Assembly (NCBI RefSeq): GCF_900100535.1
Contig: NZ_FNDG01000005.1
Location: 1-64,000, forward strand
Direction of reading: 5' to 3'
Source: Phytopseudomonas flavescens
Lineage (GTDB): Bacteria; Pseudomonadota; Gammaproteobacteria; Pseudomonadales; Pseudomonadaceae
DNA length: 64,000 nt
A model generated the notes under the pieces. The model was not told where the DNA came from. It saw nothing but the letters and a program-made list of their open reading frames with translations, and made no database searches. Shown here piece after piece: positions 36,582 through 45,146 of this stretch. Positions within the stretch are counted from its first letter, which is position 1, and the number at the start of each line of letters is the position of its first letter. The position numbers and the translations under genes were made by a program.

Positions 36582-38999
36582 TCAGTGGTGATCGAGACGT
36601 GCGCACAGCACCCAGTCGTGCAGCAGTACCCGCAGTTCGTCGAACTTCACCGGCTTGGCCAGGTAGTCGCTCATGCCAGCCGCCAGGCAGCGCTCGCGGT
36701 CGCCAGACTGGCTGTGGGCCGTGATCGCCAGCACCGGCAGCTCGGCGCAACCGGGTAGCAGGCGCAGTGCCCGGCAGGTGGCGAAACCATCCATCACCGG
36801 CATCTGACAATCGAGAAGCACGGCATCGACCGACTCGCGCTGCAGGCACTCCAGGGCTTCGCTGCCGTTGTCCGCGGTGCGTACCCGGTAACCGAGCTTG
36901 AGGAGCATGCCGCGAATCACCAGTTGATTGATCGCGTTGTCCTCCACCACCAGCACGGTACATTGCTCGGCCACGCGCACCGGGCTGCCGCTGGCACGGC
37001 GCACCACCGGTTGGCTACCGCCCTTGTGCACCGGCAGCGCCAGGGTCAGGCTGAGCCTGAAGATGCTGCCGCCGTCACCCGCACGATTGGGCTCGTAGGC
37101 CAGGTTGCCGCCCAACAGTTCGACCAGTTGCCGGCAGATGCTCAGGCCGATGCCCAGGCCACCGTATTGACGGGTCATCGAATTGTCGAGTTGATGGAAA
37201 CGGCGATACAGGTCGGCCTCGCGCACCTGCTCCAGGCCGATCCCGGTGTCGATCACCTCGAAGCTCAACGGCAGGCTATCGAGGGTCGGCTCGCCCACGC
37301 CGCGCACGCGCAGACAGACCTTTCCCGCCGGGGTGAACTTGATGGCGTTGTCGAGCAGGTAACCAAGGCCCTGCGCCAGTTTCAGCGCATCGCCCTCCAC
37401 GGTGTCGGGCAGCCGCTCGTCCAGATCGAGGGAAAACATCAAGCCCTTGTCGCGGGCGCGGCCTTCGTGATTGGCGCACACACCGTCGAGCAGGCCGCGC
37501 AGGCTGAAGGTTTCACGCCGCGGATACAGTCTGCCGGACTGCAGTTCGGTGAGTGCGAGGATGTCGTTGACCATCTGCATCATGTCCCGCGCCGACCGCG
37601 TAGCGGTCTTCTGGTACTGCTCGACCTCCGGGTCCAGGCGCAGGGTCTGCATCAACTCCAGGCAGCCGATCACCCCGTTCATCGGCGTGCGCAACTCATG
37701 GGTCACGGTGGCCAGGAAGTCGTCCTTGAGGCGGTTGCTGTCGGCCAGCTCGTGGTTCAGGGCCTCCAGTTTGGCACTGGCGCTTTGCAGGATGCGCGCG
37801 CGCTCCTCCTTCATCGCGTTGATACGGTCGGCCAGCGCCAGGGACAGCAAGGCGACCTCGATCGCGCTACCGATCTGGCTGGCGTACATGGTCAGGAACA
37901 CGTTGGGCAGGTAACCGAGCACCATCAGCGTATTGACCACGCCACCGAGCAGGAAGGCCGCCCAGGCGATGATGAAGTAGCGTGCCACCCGCATGCCGCG
38001 CAGCCAGGCGAGCCCCCCGGCGACGGACACCACCAGGGTGAACACCAGCGCCAGCACGGTGGCCAGGCGCAGCGAAACGGCATAGCTGACGGTCAACGCC
38101 AGTGCCATCACCAGCGTGCCCCAGACCACCAGCAGCAACAGGCAGCGATCCACCCAGGGGCTATGTTGGCGGGTCTGCAGGAAACTGCGCGCGAACTGGC
38201 AGCCGAACAATGCCGTGGCGCCGATCAGGAAGGGCGTGGCGACGTTCGCCCACCAGGGATTGTCGGGCCAGAAGAACTCGATGCCGGCACCGTTGACCGA
38301 GACCTGGTAGAGCCCGAACGAGGCGATATAGCAGATGTAATACAGGTAACTGGTGTCGCGCACGCTGATGAAGATGAACAGGTTGTAAATCAGCATCACC
38401 AGCAATACGCCGTAGATGATGCCCAGCACGTAGATACGTGCCGGCTGCTCTTCCAGGTAGGCGGTGGGCGACCAGAGGGTCAGCGGCGCCTGAATGGAGC
38501 CCTGGCTCTCGAGCCGCAGGTAGATGCGGCGTACCTGTTCCGGCTTGAAATCGAGGGGGAACAGGTAATTGTTCTGGCGGATTTCCCGGCTGGAAAACGG
38601 CAGCGCGTCACCGGTGCGCTGGGTCAGGCGAAAGCGGCCATCTGCGCCCTCCTCGTAGAGCTCCAGCCGATCCAGCGGCGGATAGGCCAGCTCCAGCAGC
38701 CAGTGCAGATGATGACGGGCCTGTTCGGCATGACGAGGCTGGTATTGCAGGTCGATGCGTACCCAGAAGGCCGACCGGGAATAGCCCGCATTCAATACCG
38801 GTTTGTCGTGTTCGCGGAAACTGCCTTGCAGGGCACTGGAGGTGATGTCGTCGATGCTCCTGTCACCGCGCACGTCCTCGAACACGGACATCAACTGCCC
38901 GAGCGGCAGGGCCCGGGTGGTGTCGTCGAACACGGCCGGTCCCGCAGCACTCGCCAGTATCGGGCAAATGGCCAGAACAATGATCAGAAAAGAACGCAT
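36582..38999 (-). CDS. ladS: LadS-like hybrid sensor histidine kinase/response regulator
   Basis: The 805-aa protein has a signal peptide (MRSFLIIVLAICPILASA), a periplasmic 7TMR-DISM extracellular-2 domain (to about residue 180), seven membrane helices (about 185-390), a coiled linker, a HisKA domain with ATVTHELRTPMNG near residue 430, an HATPase domain (DNAIKFTPAG, GGLGIGLSIC) and a C-terminal receiver (VVEDNAIN, LLDCQMPVMDG, ITAH, AKPV). This is the architecture of LadS, which feeds the Gac/Rsm switch between biofilm and acute virulence; in PAO1, ladS neighbours thiD from memory, and here only the siderophore locus separates them. RetS and other DISM kinases are alternatives. I used the second ATG (signal-peptide start, GGGG upstream) rather than 39026. 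Confidence 0.8.
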   Translation of the reverse strand: MRSFLIIVLAICPILASAAGPAVFDDTTRALPLGQLMSVFEDVRGDRSIDDITSSALQGSFREHDKPVLNAGYSRSAFWVRIDLQYQPRHAEQARHHLHWLLELAYPPLDRLELYEEGADGRFRLTQRTGDALPFSSREIRQNNYLFPLDFKPEQVRRIYLRLESQGSIQAPLTLWSPTAYLEEQPARIYVLGIIYGVLLVMLIYNLFIFISVRDTSYLYYICYIASFGLYQVSVNGAGIEFFWPDNPWWANVATPFLIGATALFGCQFARSFLQTRQHSPWVDRCLLLLVVWGTLVMALALTVSYAVSLRLATVLALVFTLVVSVAGGLAWLRGMRVARYFIIAWAAFLLGGVVNTLMVLGYLPNVFLTMYASQIGSAIEVALLSLALADRINAMKEERARILQSASAKLEALNHELADSNRLKDDFLATVTHELRTPMNGVIGCLELMQTLRLDPEVEQYQKTATRSARDMMQMVNDILALTELQSGRLYPRRETFSLRGLLDGVCANHEGRARDKGLMFSLDLDERLPDTVEGDALKLAQGLGYLLDNAIKFTPAGKVCLRVRGVGEPTLDSLPLSFEVIDTGIGLEQVREADLYRRFHQLDNSMTRQYGGLGIGLSICRQLVELLGGNLAYEPNRAGDGGSIFRLSLTLALPVHKGGSQPVVRRASGSPVRVAEQCTVLVVEDNAINQLVIRGMLLKLGYRVRTADNGSEALECLQRESVDAVLLDCQMPVMDGFATCRALRLLPGCAELPVLAITAHSQSGDRERCLAAGMSDYLAKPVKFDELRVLLHDWVLCARLDHH

Positions 39000-39094
39000 G
39001 CAGCCCCGCTGATGACCCTGGTGCACGGTACCGGAGAGCCCTATGCCCTCTTCGTGATACCGGCTTGCACGGTTCGAATTGCCAATGGGGCAAC

Positions 39095-39128
39095 TCTAGG
39101 GTCTGTTGGCGTTTCAGCGCAAGCCGCG
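39095..39128 (-). promoter_or_regulatory. 34-base promoter-like repeat, copy 1 (upstream of LadS-like gene)
   Basis: By hand alignment this segment matches 56047-56080 at 31 of 34 positions. On the minus strand it contains TTGCGC, a 17-base spacer and CTAGAG, resembling a sigma-70-type promoter, and it lies about 95 bases before the LadS-like start. See the second copy upstream of the ydcF-like gene. Confidence 0.5.
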
Positions 39129-39223
39129 TTGCTGCGAGAAATCTCGCCACGCCGGGCAGCGATCCGCCTGGTAGAGGGCTAGAGAGCGGAATGGCCGTGC
39201 GCATCGTCCCTTGCCGAGCCCAC

Positions 39224-40087
39224 TCAACGCGCGGGGAGCCGCAGCAACGCCTCGGTAATCGCTTCGGCCAGGTATTCGATGGAAAACACTCCGCCGTAGG
39301 TCCAGGTCGAACGCATGGCGGCGAAGCGCCCGTCACGCACGAATGGCATGGCTTTCCAGAGAGGCGTGGCGAACAGTTGCTCCTGCCCGGCGAAGGGCTC
39401 TATATGCAGAATCACCCCGTCGTCGATGCGCCCCAGGGTGGTCACCGGGACCTGCACGATCCCCCAGGGGCTGCGTGGCAACGGATAGGCCGGTTGCAGA
39501 TGCAGCAACTGCATGGCGTGATCGGCCATGGAATTGGCGCCATTGATGAATACCGCAGTGGTTGAGGAAAAACGGATGACCGCGACCTTGGGCAGGCGCC
39601 CGCGGAAGTGTTCGACCAGGCGCCGGTGCAGTTCGTCGACCCGTGCCTGCATCGCCGCCAGCTCACGTAGCGCCTGATCCTCGCGCCCGAAGCGCTGGGC
39701 CAGGGCCAAGTAGTTGTCACGAGCGGCGAGGTAGTTGTCGTGCTGCTGGCTGAAGCTGCTGTAGACGGCCACCGGGGCAATGCGTTCGAGCTTGCCGCGG
39801 ATGTCCTCGAGCAGCGGCGGTATAACGATCAGCTCCGGCTTCAGTTGCGCCAGCAGCTCCAGGTTCGGCTCGGTGCGCGAGCCGGCGCTTGGTACTGCGT
39901 CAGGCAGCGCTGGACGCACCACCCAGGTGCGGTAATCCTCGGCATCGGCCACGGCGATGGGGGTGATCTGCAGTTTCAACAGGTGCTCGGCCGCCTCCCA
40001 GCTCAGCGCTATCACCCGCGGCTGTGCCCCGGAAAGACCGCTGACCAGGCAGAGCAGCAACGAAACAGCGCGTAACAGACCTTTCAT
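39224..40087 (-). CDS. Iron-siderophore ABC transporter, periplasmic binding protein
   Basis: The 287-aa protein has a signal peptide (MKGLLRAVSLLLCLVSGLSGA) without a lipobox and a FhuD/FecB-type periplasmic-binding fold (PRVIALSWEAAEHLLKL, NLELLAQLKPELIVIPP). It carries ferric siderophore from the receptor to the permease. Its start overlaps the permease stop by 4 bases. The open frame extends far upstream (to 40933) but that part is out-of-frame permease sequence. Ligand type cannot be read from sequence. Confidence 0.88.
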   Translation of the reverse strand: MKGLLRAVSLLLCLVSGLSGAQPRVIALSWEAAEHLLKLQITPIAVADAEDYRTWVVRPALPDAVPSAGSRTEPNLELLAQLKPELIVIPPLLEDIRGKLERIAPVAVYSSFSQQHDNYLAARDNYLALAQRFGREDQALRELAAMQARVDELHRRLVEHFRGRLPKVAVIRFSSTTAVFINGANSMADHAMQLLHLQPAYPLPRSPWGIVQVPVTTLGRIDDGVILHIEPFAGQEQLFATPLWKAMPFVRDGRFAAMRSTWTYGGVFSIEYLAEAITEALLRLPAR

Positions 40088-42099
40088 GCCAGGCGTCTCT
40101 TGACCAGCAGGTAGACGAAATAGCTGCCGCACACCACCGAAGCGACGATACCGACCGGCAGCTGCCGTGGGAAAATCAGCACGCGGCCGAGCCAGTCTGC
40201 CAGCAACATCAGCACACCACCCAATGCCGCCGCGAGCAACAGCTGCGACACCACCCGCCGCGCGCCGAGAATCGCCGCCATATGGGGTGCCAGCAGGCCG
40301 AGAAAGGCCACCGGCCCCATCAGGCTGGTGACCAGTGCACAGAGTAGCGACACCAGCACCAGCAGTGCCAGACGGGCCGTCCGTACCGGCAGGCCACGGC
40401 TCAGGGCAACCCCATCGCCGATGGAGATCAGCGTGAGCGCGCGGTGGCAGAGCAGGCTGAGCACGCCCAGCAGCAGCACGCCGAGGGCCAGCCACAAGGA
40501 TTGCGCCGCCGAGACCCGATAGGTCGAGCCGGCCAGCCAGCCGAGCAGTGCGAAGGAATCGGCCGTGCCCTTGGCCAGGCCGAACTGCAAGGCTGCATTG
40601 AGCAGCGCCGTGAGGGAAATACCCACCAGCGCCATCGGCGCCGGGGAATACTGGTGGCGACGGCCGAGCAGCAACAGCACGGCGAGTACCGCGAGGCTGC
40701 CGATGAAGGCGGCGATCGGCGCGGTGAACCCCAGCAGCGAGCCGCCGAAGAGCATCAGCGCCAGCATCACCGCCAGGGTCGCTCCTGCCGAGAGGCCGAG
40801 AATGTCCGGGCTGGCCAGCGGGTTGCGCAGCAGGCGCTGCAGCACTACCCCGGCGATGGCCAGGCCATAGCCCGCCGCCGCCGCAGTGAGCAGCCGCGGC
40901 CAACGCAGAGCCCAGATCAGCGATGACGGCCACTCGAACTGCCAGCCTACGCTGTTACGCCCCATGCAGAGGCTCAGCAGGACGGCGGCCAGCGCCAGCA
41001 TCGCCACCAGCACGGCATGACCGCGCCGCATCTGCTCCAGCCCCTGCGGCAGTTCCAGGCCACGGGCGTCATCGGCCGACAGCTGGCGCCGCGACAGCCA
41101 CAGCAGGGCCGGTGCGCCGATCAGTGCCGCTGCCGCGCCGCTGGGCAGCAGATCCGCCGTCCAGCGGTTGGCCAGCAGTGCCAGGGCATCGGTGGCGAGC
41201 AGCAGGATGGCACCGAGCAACAGGCTGTAGAGCAACTCGTCACGGGAACGACGGGCGCCGAACAGCCGCGCCAGATTGGGGGTCAGCAGGCCGATGAAGC
41301 CAATCAGGCCCACCGCGGTGATCGCCACGGAGGTCATCCAGATCGACACCATGAACAGCGCCAGCATCACCGGCCACAGGTTCAGGCCGCGGGCCTGAGC
41401 GCCCTCGCTGCCCAGCTGCAGGAGGGTCAACGGACGCGGCGCGAGGAAAATGACCAGCAGGCCGATCAACAACTTGGGCCACAACCAGCCCACCCAGTGC
41501 CAGTCGATCTGCGCGAGATCACCGGCGCCCCAGACGAACAGACCGCTGGTGTACTGGTTGTTGAGCAACACCAGGCCTGCGGCCAGGGCGCCGAGCAGCA
41601 GATTCAGGGCCATGCCCGCCAACACCACCGGCAAGCCGGCGATGCCGTTGCGCCCGGCGATCACCAGCACCAGGCCGACCGACAGCAGGGCCCCGCACAG
41701 CGCTGCCCAATGGCCATGGGTAGCGGCGAACGTCGGCACCAGCAAGGTGGCGCACACCAGCCCCAGCCAGGCACCGGACGAAGCGCCGATGGTCATCGGC
41801 GACACCAGACGGTTCTGCGTCAATTGCTGCAGCACGCTGCCGGACAGCCCCAGCGCCGCGCCGACCAGCAGGGCCATGACCAGCCGTGGCAGCGCCGAGA
41901 GGTTGAATTGCACGGCATCGAAATCATCCTGCACCGCGCCGCCGAGTACCGCCCACTGTCGGGCCAGCGGCAAGGTGGTACTCAGTTGCAGGTGCGCCAC
42001 CATCAACGCCAGCAGCAGGCCGACGCTCAGGCCGTAGCGCAGCGCCTGCCTGGCCGCTTCGCTGGCGAGCGGGCGCGTTCCGCAGACGTCCATGCTCAC
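40084..42099 (-). CDS. Iron-siderophore ABC transporter permease, FhuB-type tandem fusion
   Basis: At 671 aa this is a fused double permease: two FecCD domains of about 330 residues, each with roughly ten membrane helices. Each half carries the family segment (GSVLQQLTQNRLVSPMTIGASSGAW and GVVLQRLLRNPLASPDILG) and the coupling-helix GFIGLLTPNLARLFG or AFLGLLAPHMAAILG. Fused permeases are typical of FhuB (ferric hydroxamates) and some carboxylate systems. It overlaps both neighbours by 4 bases, so the three import genes are translationally coupled. Confidence 0.93.
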   Translation of the reverse strand: MSMDVCGTRPLASEAARQALRYGLSVGLLLALMVAHLQLSTTLPLARQWAVLGGAVQDDFDAVQFNLSALPRLVMALLVGAALGLSGSVLQQLTQNRLVSPMTIGASSGAWLGLVCATLLVPTFAATHGHWAALCGALLSVGLVLVIAGRNGIAGLPVVLAGMALNLLLGALAAGLVLLNNQYTSGLFVWGAGDLAQIDWHWVGWLWPKLLIGLLVIFLAPRPLTLLQLGSEGAQARGLNLWPVMLALFMVSIWMTSVAITAVGLIGFIGLLTPNLARLFGARRSRDELLYSLLLGAILLLATDALALLANRWTADLLPSGAAAALIGAPALLWLSRRQLSADDARGLELPQGLEQMRRGHAVLVAMLALAAVLLSLCMGRNSVGWQFEWPSSLIWALRWPRLLTAAAAGYGLAIAGVVLQRLLRNPLASPDILGLSAGATLAVMLALMLFGGSLLGFTAPIAAFIGSLAVLAVLLLLGRRHQYSPAPMALVGISLTALLNAALQFGLAKGTADSFALLGWLAGSTYRVSAAQSLWLALGVLLLGVLSLLCHRALTLISIGDGVALSRGLPVRTARLALLVLVSLLCALVTSLMGPVAFLGLLAPHMAAILGARRVVSQLLLAAALGGVLMLLADWLGRVLIFPRQLPVGIVASVVCGSYFVYLLVKRRLA

Positions 42100-42854
42100 G
42101 CCACCACGGCGATCTTGCGGGCACTGCCCGGCTGCTCGATCAGTTCGATATCGATGTCGTAAAGCGCGCTGAGCAACGGGGGGTTCAGCAGCGCGTCCGG
42201 CGAGCCGTCGAAGAACACCCGCCCCTGCTTGAGCGCGACGATGCGGTCGGCATAACGGGCGGTGAGGTTGATGTCGTGGAGGATGGCGACGATGCCGCGG
42301 CCGGTGCCCAGGTTGAGTTCGCGCAGCAGCGTCATCAGTTCGTACTGATGCGCCAGATCCAGCGCCGAAGTGGGCTCGTCGAGCAGAATCAGCGGCGACT
42401 GCTGGGCCAGCAGCATGGCGATCCAGGCACGCTGGCGCTCGCCGCCGGACAGGCTGTCGGCGAGGTGGTCGGCGTACTGTTCGACATCGGTCTGCGCCAT
42501 GGCCTGTTCGATCATCTGCTGATCCTCGGCCTGCCAGCGGCCAAGCAGGCCACGCCAGGGAAAGCGTCCGAGGCGCACCAGCTCGCGCACGGTGAGCCCG
42601 GCGACATCCGGCAGGCGCTGGGGCAGGAACGCCACCCGACGGGCGAATTCACGCTGACTGAAACGCTCCAGCGGCTTGCCGTCGAGCTGCAGGGTGCCGG
42701 TGTCCGGCTGCAACTGCCGGGCGATCAGGTTCATAAGCGTCGATTTGCCCGAACCGTTATGGCCGAGGATCACCGTGAACTGGTCACCGGCCAGTTGCAG
42801 GTCGTCCAGTGCCAGGGTCAGGCGAGCGCCGCGGCATACCTGGATGTCCTTCAT
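42096..42854 (-). CDS. Iron-siderophore ABC transporter ATP-binding protein
   Basis: The 252-aa FhuC-type ATPase has Walker A GHNGSGKST (residues 31-39), signature LSGGERQRAW, Walker B LILLDEPT and H-loop AILHDINL. I placed the start at 42854, which overlaps the FhuF-like stop (ATGA); an ATG at 42863 is possible. The family normally powers the FhuB/FhuD importer encoded by the next two genes. Confidence 0.92.
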   Translation of the reverse strand: MKDIQVCRGARLTLALDDLQLAGDQFTVILGHNGSGKSTLMNLIARQLQPDTGTLQLDGKPLERFSQREFARRVAFLPQRLPDVAGLTVRELVRLGRFPWRGLLGRWQAEDQQMIEQAMAQTDVEQYADHLADSLSGGERQRAWIAMLLAQQSPLILLDEPTSALDLAHQYELMTLLRELNLGTGRGIVAILHDINLTARYADRIVALKQGRVFFDGSPDALLNPPLLSALYDIDIELIEQPGSARKIAVVA

Positions 42855-43615
42855 TCGCAACATTCGAGACTCAGCTCCTGGCGCAGGCGCGACAGGCGCT
42901 CTTGCTGCTTGAGTTTCGGACAGGTGCTGCACAACTGGCCATCGGCGCGGCGAAAGTGCTGGCAACAGACCTTGCGGCCCAGGGCCAGGCGCTGGCGGCC
43001 ATCGTCCAGGCGCACTTCGATCAGCGAGCTGCTGCCGCGCAGATCGAGCGCATCCAACCAACGCCCTTCCAGCTGCTGCAGGCGCTCGTTGGCCAGGGAC
43101 TGTTGCCGCTGGATCATCAGCAACGCGCCCAGCACGCAATCGGCCTGCAGGCGCCGAGCCAGCTTGTGGTGAATAGCGGCCACCGCGTCGAACTCCTGCC
43201 ACTGGCGCTCCACCAGTTGCTGCAATTGCCCGGCGGCGAAATCGATAAGCCCCTCCTGGGTGGCGCGGCGCGGGCAGTGCTCAGGCAGGCAGAAACCGTA
43301 GACCATGTTGTCGCACACGGTCTGCCCCATGCCGTCGAGGCAAGGCGCACGCTCGGCGAGATGCACACCGAACAGGCTCAGGTAGATGGGTTGCCAGATC
43401 AGCAGTGTCCAGGTGCGCACCGTCCAGTAATGCGCCCCGGCCTCGGGAAAGCTCGACTGCAGGTGCCCGTAGAAGGCAGCGATTCGCGCCTGGTTGCCAG
43501 CCGCGCCACAGGCAAGTTCGTCATCAGCGCTGACACCCACTCGCGCGGGAATGCCCGGCAGGGTACGCGCGGTGATATCGAGTAGTTGCGCGAGGTCGCT
43601 GTTGGCCTGGTGCAT
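42851..43615 (-). CDS. FhuF-like siderophore-iron reductase
   Basis: The 254-aa protein ends with CC-x10-C-x2-C (CCQHFRRADGQLCSTCP), the [2Fe-2S] ligand pattern of FhuF, which reduces ferric siderophore in the cytoplasm to release Fe(II). The N-terminal part fits FhuF/IucA-type reductase sequence (YWTVRTWTLLIWQPIYLSLFG). Start choice is between the ATG at 43615 and a GTG at 43651 that adds 12 residues. It is transcribed ahead of the ABC genes, from a spacer with a Fur-like half-site. Confidence 0.85.
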   Translation of the reverse strand: MHQANSDLAQLLDITARTLPGIPARVGVSADDELACGAAGNQARIAAFYGHLQSSFPEAGAHYWTVRTWTLLIWQPIYLSLFGVHLAERAPCLDGMGQTVCDNMVYGFCLPEHCPRRATQEGLIDFAAGQLQQLVERQWQEFDAVAAIHHKLARRLQADCVLGALLMIQRQQSLANERLQQLEGRWLDALDLRGSSSLIEVRLDDGRQRLALGRKVCCQHFRRADGQLCSTCPKLKQQERLSRLRQELSLECCE

Positions 43616-43687
43616 CGTGAATCGGCCCCGAAGAAAATGCCTGACGGTCACGCTGCGCCAACCTGAAGCCTGCCCAGCGGATCACGA

Positions 43688-43729
43688 ATTTAACCACGGC
43701 ATTTGCGAACGCATCAAATTATCATTCGC
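43688..43729 (-). promoter_or_regulatory. Candidate FhuF-operon promoter with Fur-like half-site
   Basis: On the minus strand TTGATG (43717-43712), an 18-base spacer and TTAAAT (43693-43688) form a moderate promoter upstream of the FhuF-like gene. Overlapping its -35 is GCGAATGATAATTTGATGC, which contains the perfect Fur heptamer TGATAAT but has a poor second half (11 of 19 positions match the classical Fur box). The site also covers the stop codon of the upstream MFS gene. Confidence 0.35.
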
Positions 43730-44906
43730 GGACGGTCACTTCCGGCGACTTGCCAATCAGCAGCGGGAAGACCGCCGCGGTGACCAGCAGCCCCAGCGCA
43801 CCGACCCAGAACGGCATGTGCTGGCCATAGTGGCTGACCAGCAGACCCGCGCCATAGGAAGCCCCCATGGTGCCCAGGCACTGGAAGATATTGATCTTGC
43901 TGAAATCCACCGCGTAGTTCTCCGGCGTGCTCAATTCGAACAGCAAAGCGTCCAGGCGCACCGTGACCTGGTACAGCGCCCAGCCGAACAGCACCCGTCC
44001 GAGCAGAATCAGCCACTGATTATCGAAGCCCTGGATGAAGGTCGCAGCCGCCCCCAGCAGCAGGCCGGCAAGGATGCCATCGCGGGTCGCTCCCCTGGCC
44101 GTCGAACGCCGGCTCCACCACAGGGCGAACACCGCCACGGCGCCCGGCAGGGAATACACGAAACCGGCCATCAGCTCGCTGTTCCAGGTCGCCACCTGCT
44201 GCCAGTACACCGCGAAGAACGGCCGGGTGACATAGGCGACGAAATAGAACAACAGCATCACCACACAGAGCCGGTAGATGGCCAGCAGGCTGCGGGGCGC
44301 GGTGCCGGCGACCGTTTCGCCCTCGCCGGGGGCCGCTTCGACAGGCTCACCACTGCGCGGCAGGTGCCCGCGAATCAGGTGCATGCAGATGGCCATCTGG
44401 ATGAAATCGCCGGCCGCCATGATCAGGAACACATCGCCGATGGCCAGCACCTGCAGCACCAGCCCGCCCGCCGCGGCGCCGAGAATCGCCCCGAAGTGCA
44501 CCACCACCGACAGCGTGCCGATGGTCTGGGTGTGGCTGTCGTGCTGCTGCAGGCTCATCACGTAGGGATACATCAGCAGATAACTGCCCTTGAACACGAT
44601 CATCGTCAACGACACCACCCAGAATAGCGGCAGCGAGTCGATGAAGGTCAGCGCCGCGGTCAGGGCGCCGGCCATGAACTGCGCGCCGACCAGGATCCGC
44701 ACCGGATGAAGACGCTTGGCCAGCCGCGCCCATAGCGGGAACACGGCCATCACCGTCAGGCTGATCGCCGCCAGGTAGAGGCCCGCATGCTCGGGCGGCG
44801 GATAGTCGAAACGCTCGGCGAAATACTGCGGGTAGAAGGGAATGATCAGGTTGTCGGTGACCACCGCCAGGGCGGTCATGGCAATCAGATAGAAACGCAG
44901 GTTCAT
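43722..44906 (-). CDS. MFS transporter of siderophore locus
   Basis: The 394-aa protein (from MNLRFYLIAM) has about twelve membrane helices, a central charged loop (RGHLPRSGEPVEAAPGEGE) and the MFS-like segment PLWARLAKRLHPVRILVG after helix 2. It is the first gene of the iron locus and could export a siderophore, or move ferric siderophore across the inner membrane. An in-frame ATG at 44945 gives 13 more residues; a TTATAC box just upstream would leave that form leaderless. It is divergent from thiD. Substrate unknown. Confidence 0.8.
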   Translation of the reverse strand: MNLRFYLIAMTALAVVTDNLIIPFYPQYFAERFDYPPPEHAGLYLAAISLTVMAVFPLWARLAKRLHPVRILVGAQFMAGALTAALTFIDSLPLFWVVSLTMIVFKGSYLLMYPYVMSLQQHDSHTQTIGTLSVVVHFGAILGAAAGGLVLQVLAIGDVFLIMAAGDFIQMAICMHLIRGHLPRSGEPVEAAPGEGETVAGTAPRSLLAIYRLCVVMLLFYFVAYVTRPFFAVYWQQVATWNSELMAGFVYSLPGAVAVFALWWSRRSTARGATRDGILAGLLLGAAATFIQGFDNQWLILLGRVLFGWALYQVTVRLDALLFELSTPENYAVDFSKINIFQCLGTMGASYGAGLLVSHYGQHMPFWVGALGLLVTAAVFPLLIGKSPEVTVRE

Positions 44907-45146
44907 GGTTCGGCACAGCAGCGGGCTGGGCGCTGCATGATGCATGGGCCGACGTATAAACGCGAACCGCTACGCTCAATGGTGAGGCTGCGTCACTGCC
45001 CTCGCGAGACGATCCGGACTCACTACGACGCATTAAATGTTAAGCTCGCACCCCACGAAAATGCCGCCGGCCACCCGCTGGCGCGAGCCCGATCAACCAG
45101 GTAGGGCGCCTGCCGCCGTACCCGTAAACCGGAATCCGCGACACAG

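Noticed and set aside
36924..39182. Plus-strand open frame of 752 codons opposite the sensor kinase
   Set aside because: Shadow of the LadS-like gene; very rich in His and Gln with no domain.
39224..40933. Possible 569-aa fusion with the siderophore-binding protein at its C-terminus
   Set aside because: The N-terminal part is the permease gene read in another frame; a signal peptide starts at 40087.
45030..45046. AT-rich partial palindrome near the thiD/MFS divergent spacer considered as a Fur box
   Set aside because: It lacks GATAAT hexamers and symmetry at the centre; more likely part of a promoter.
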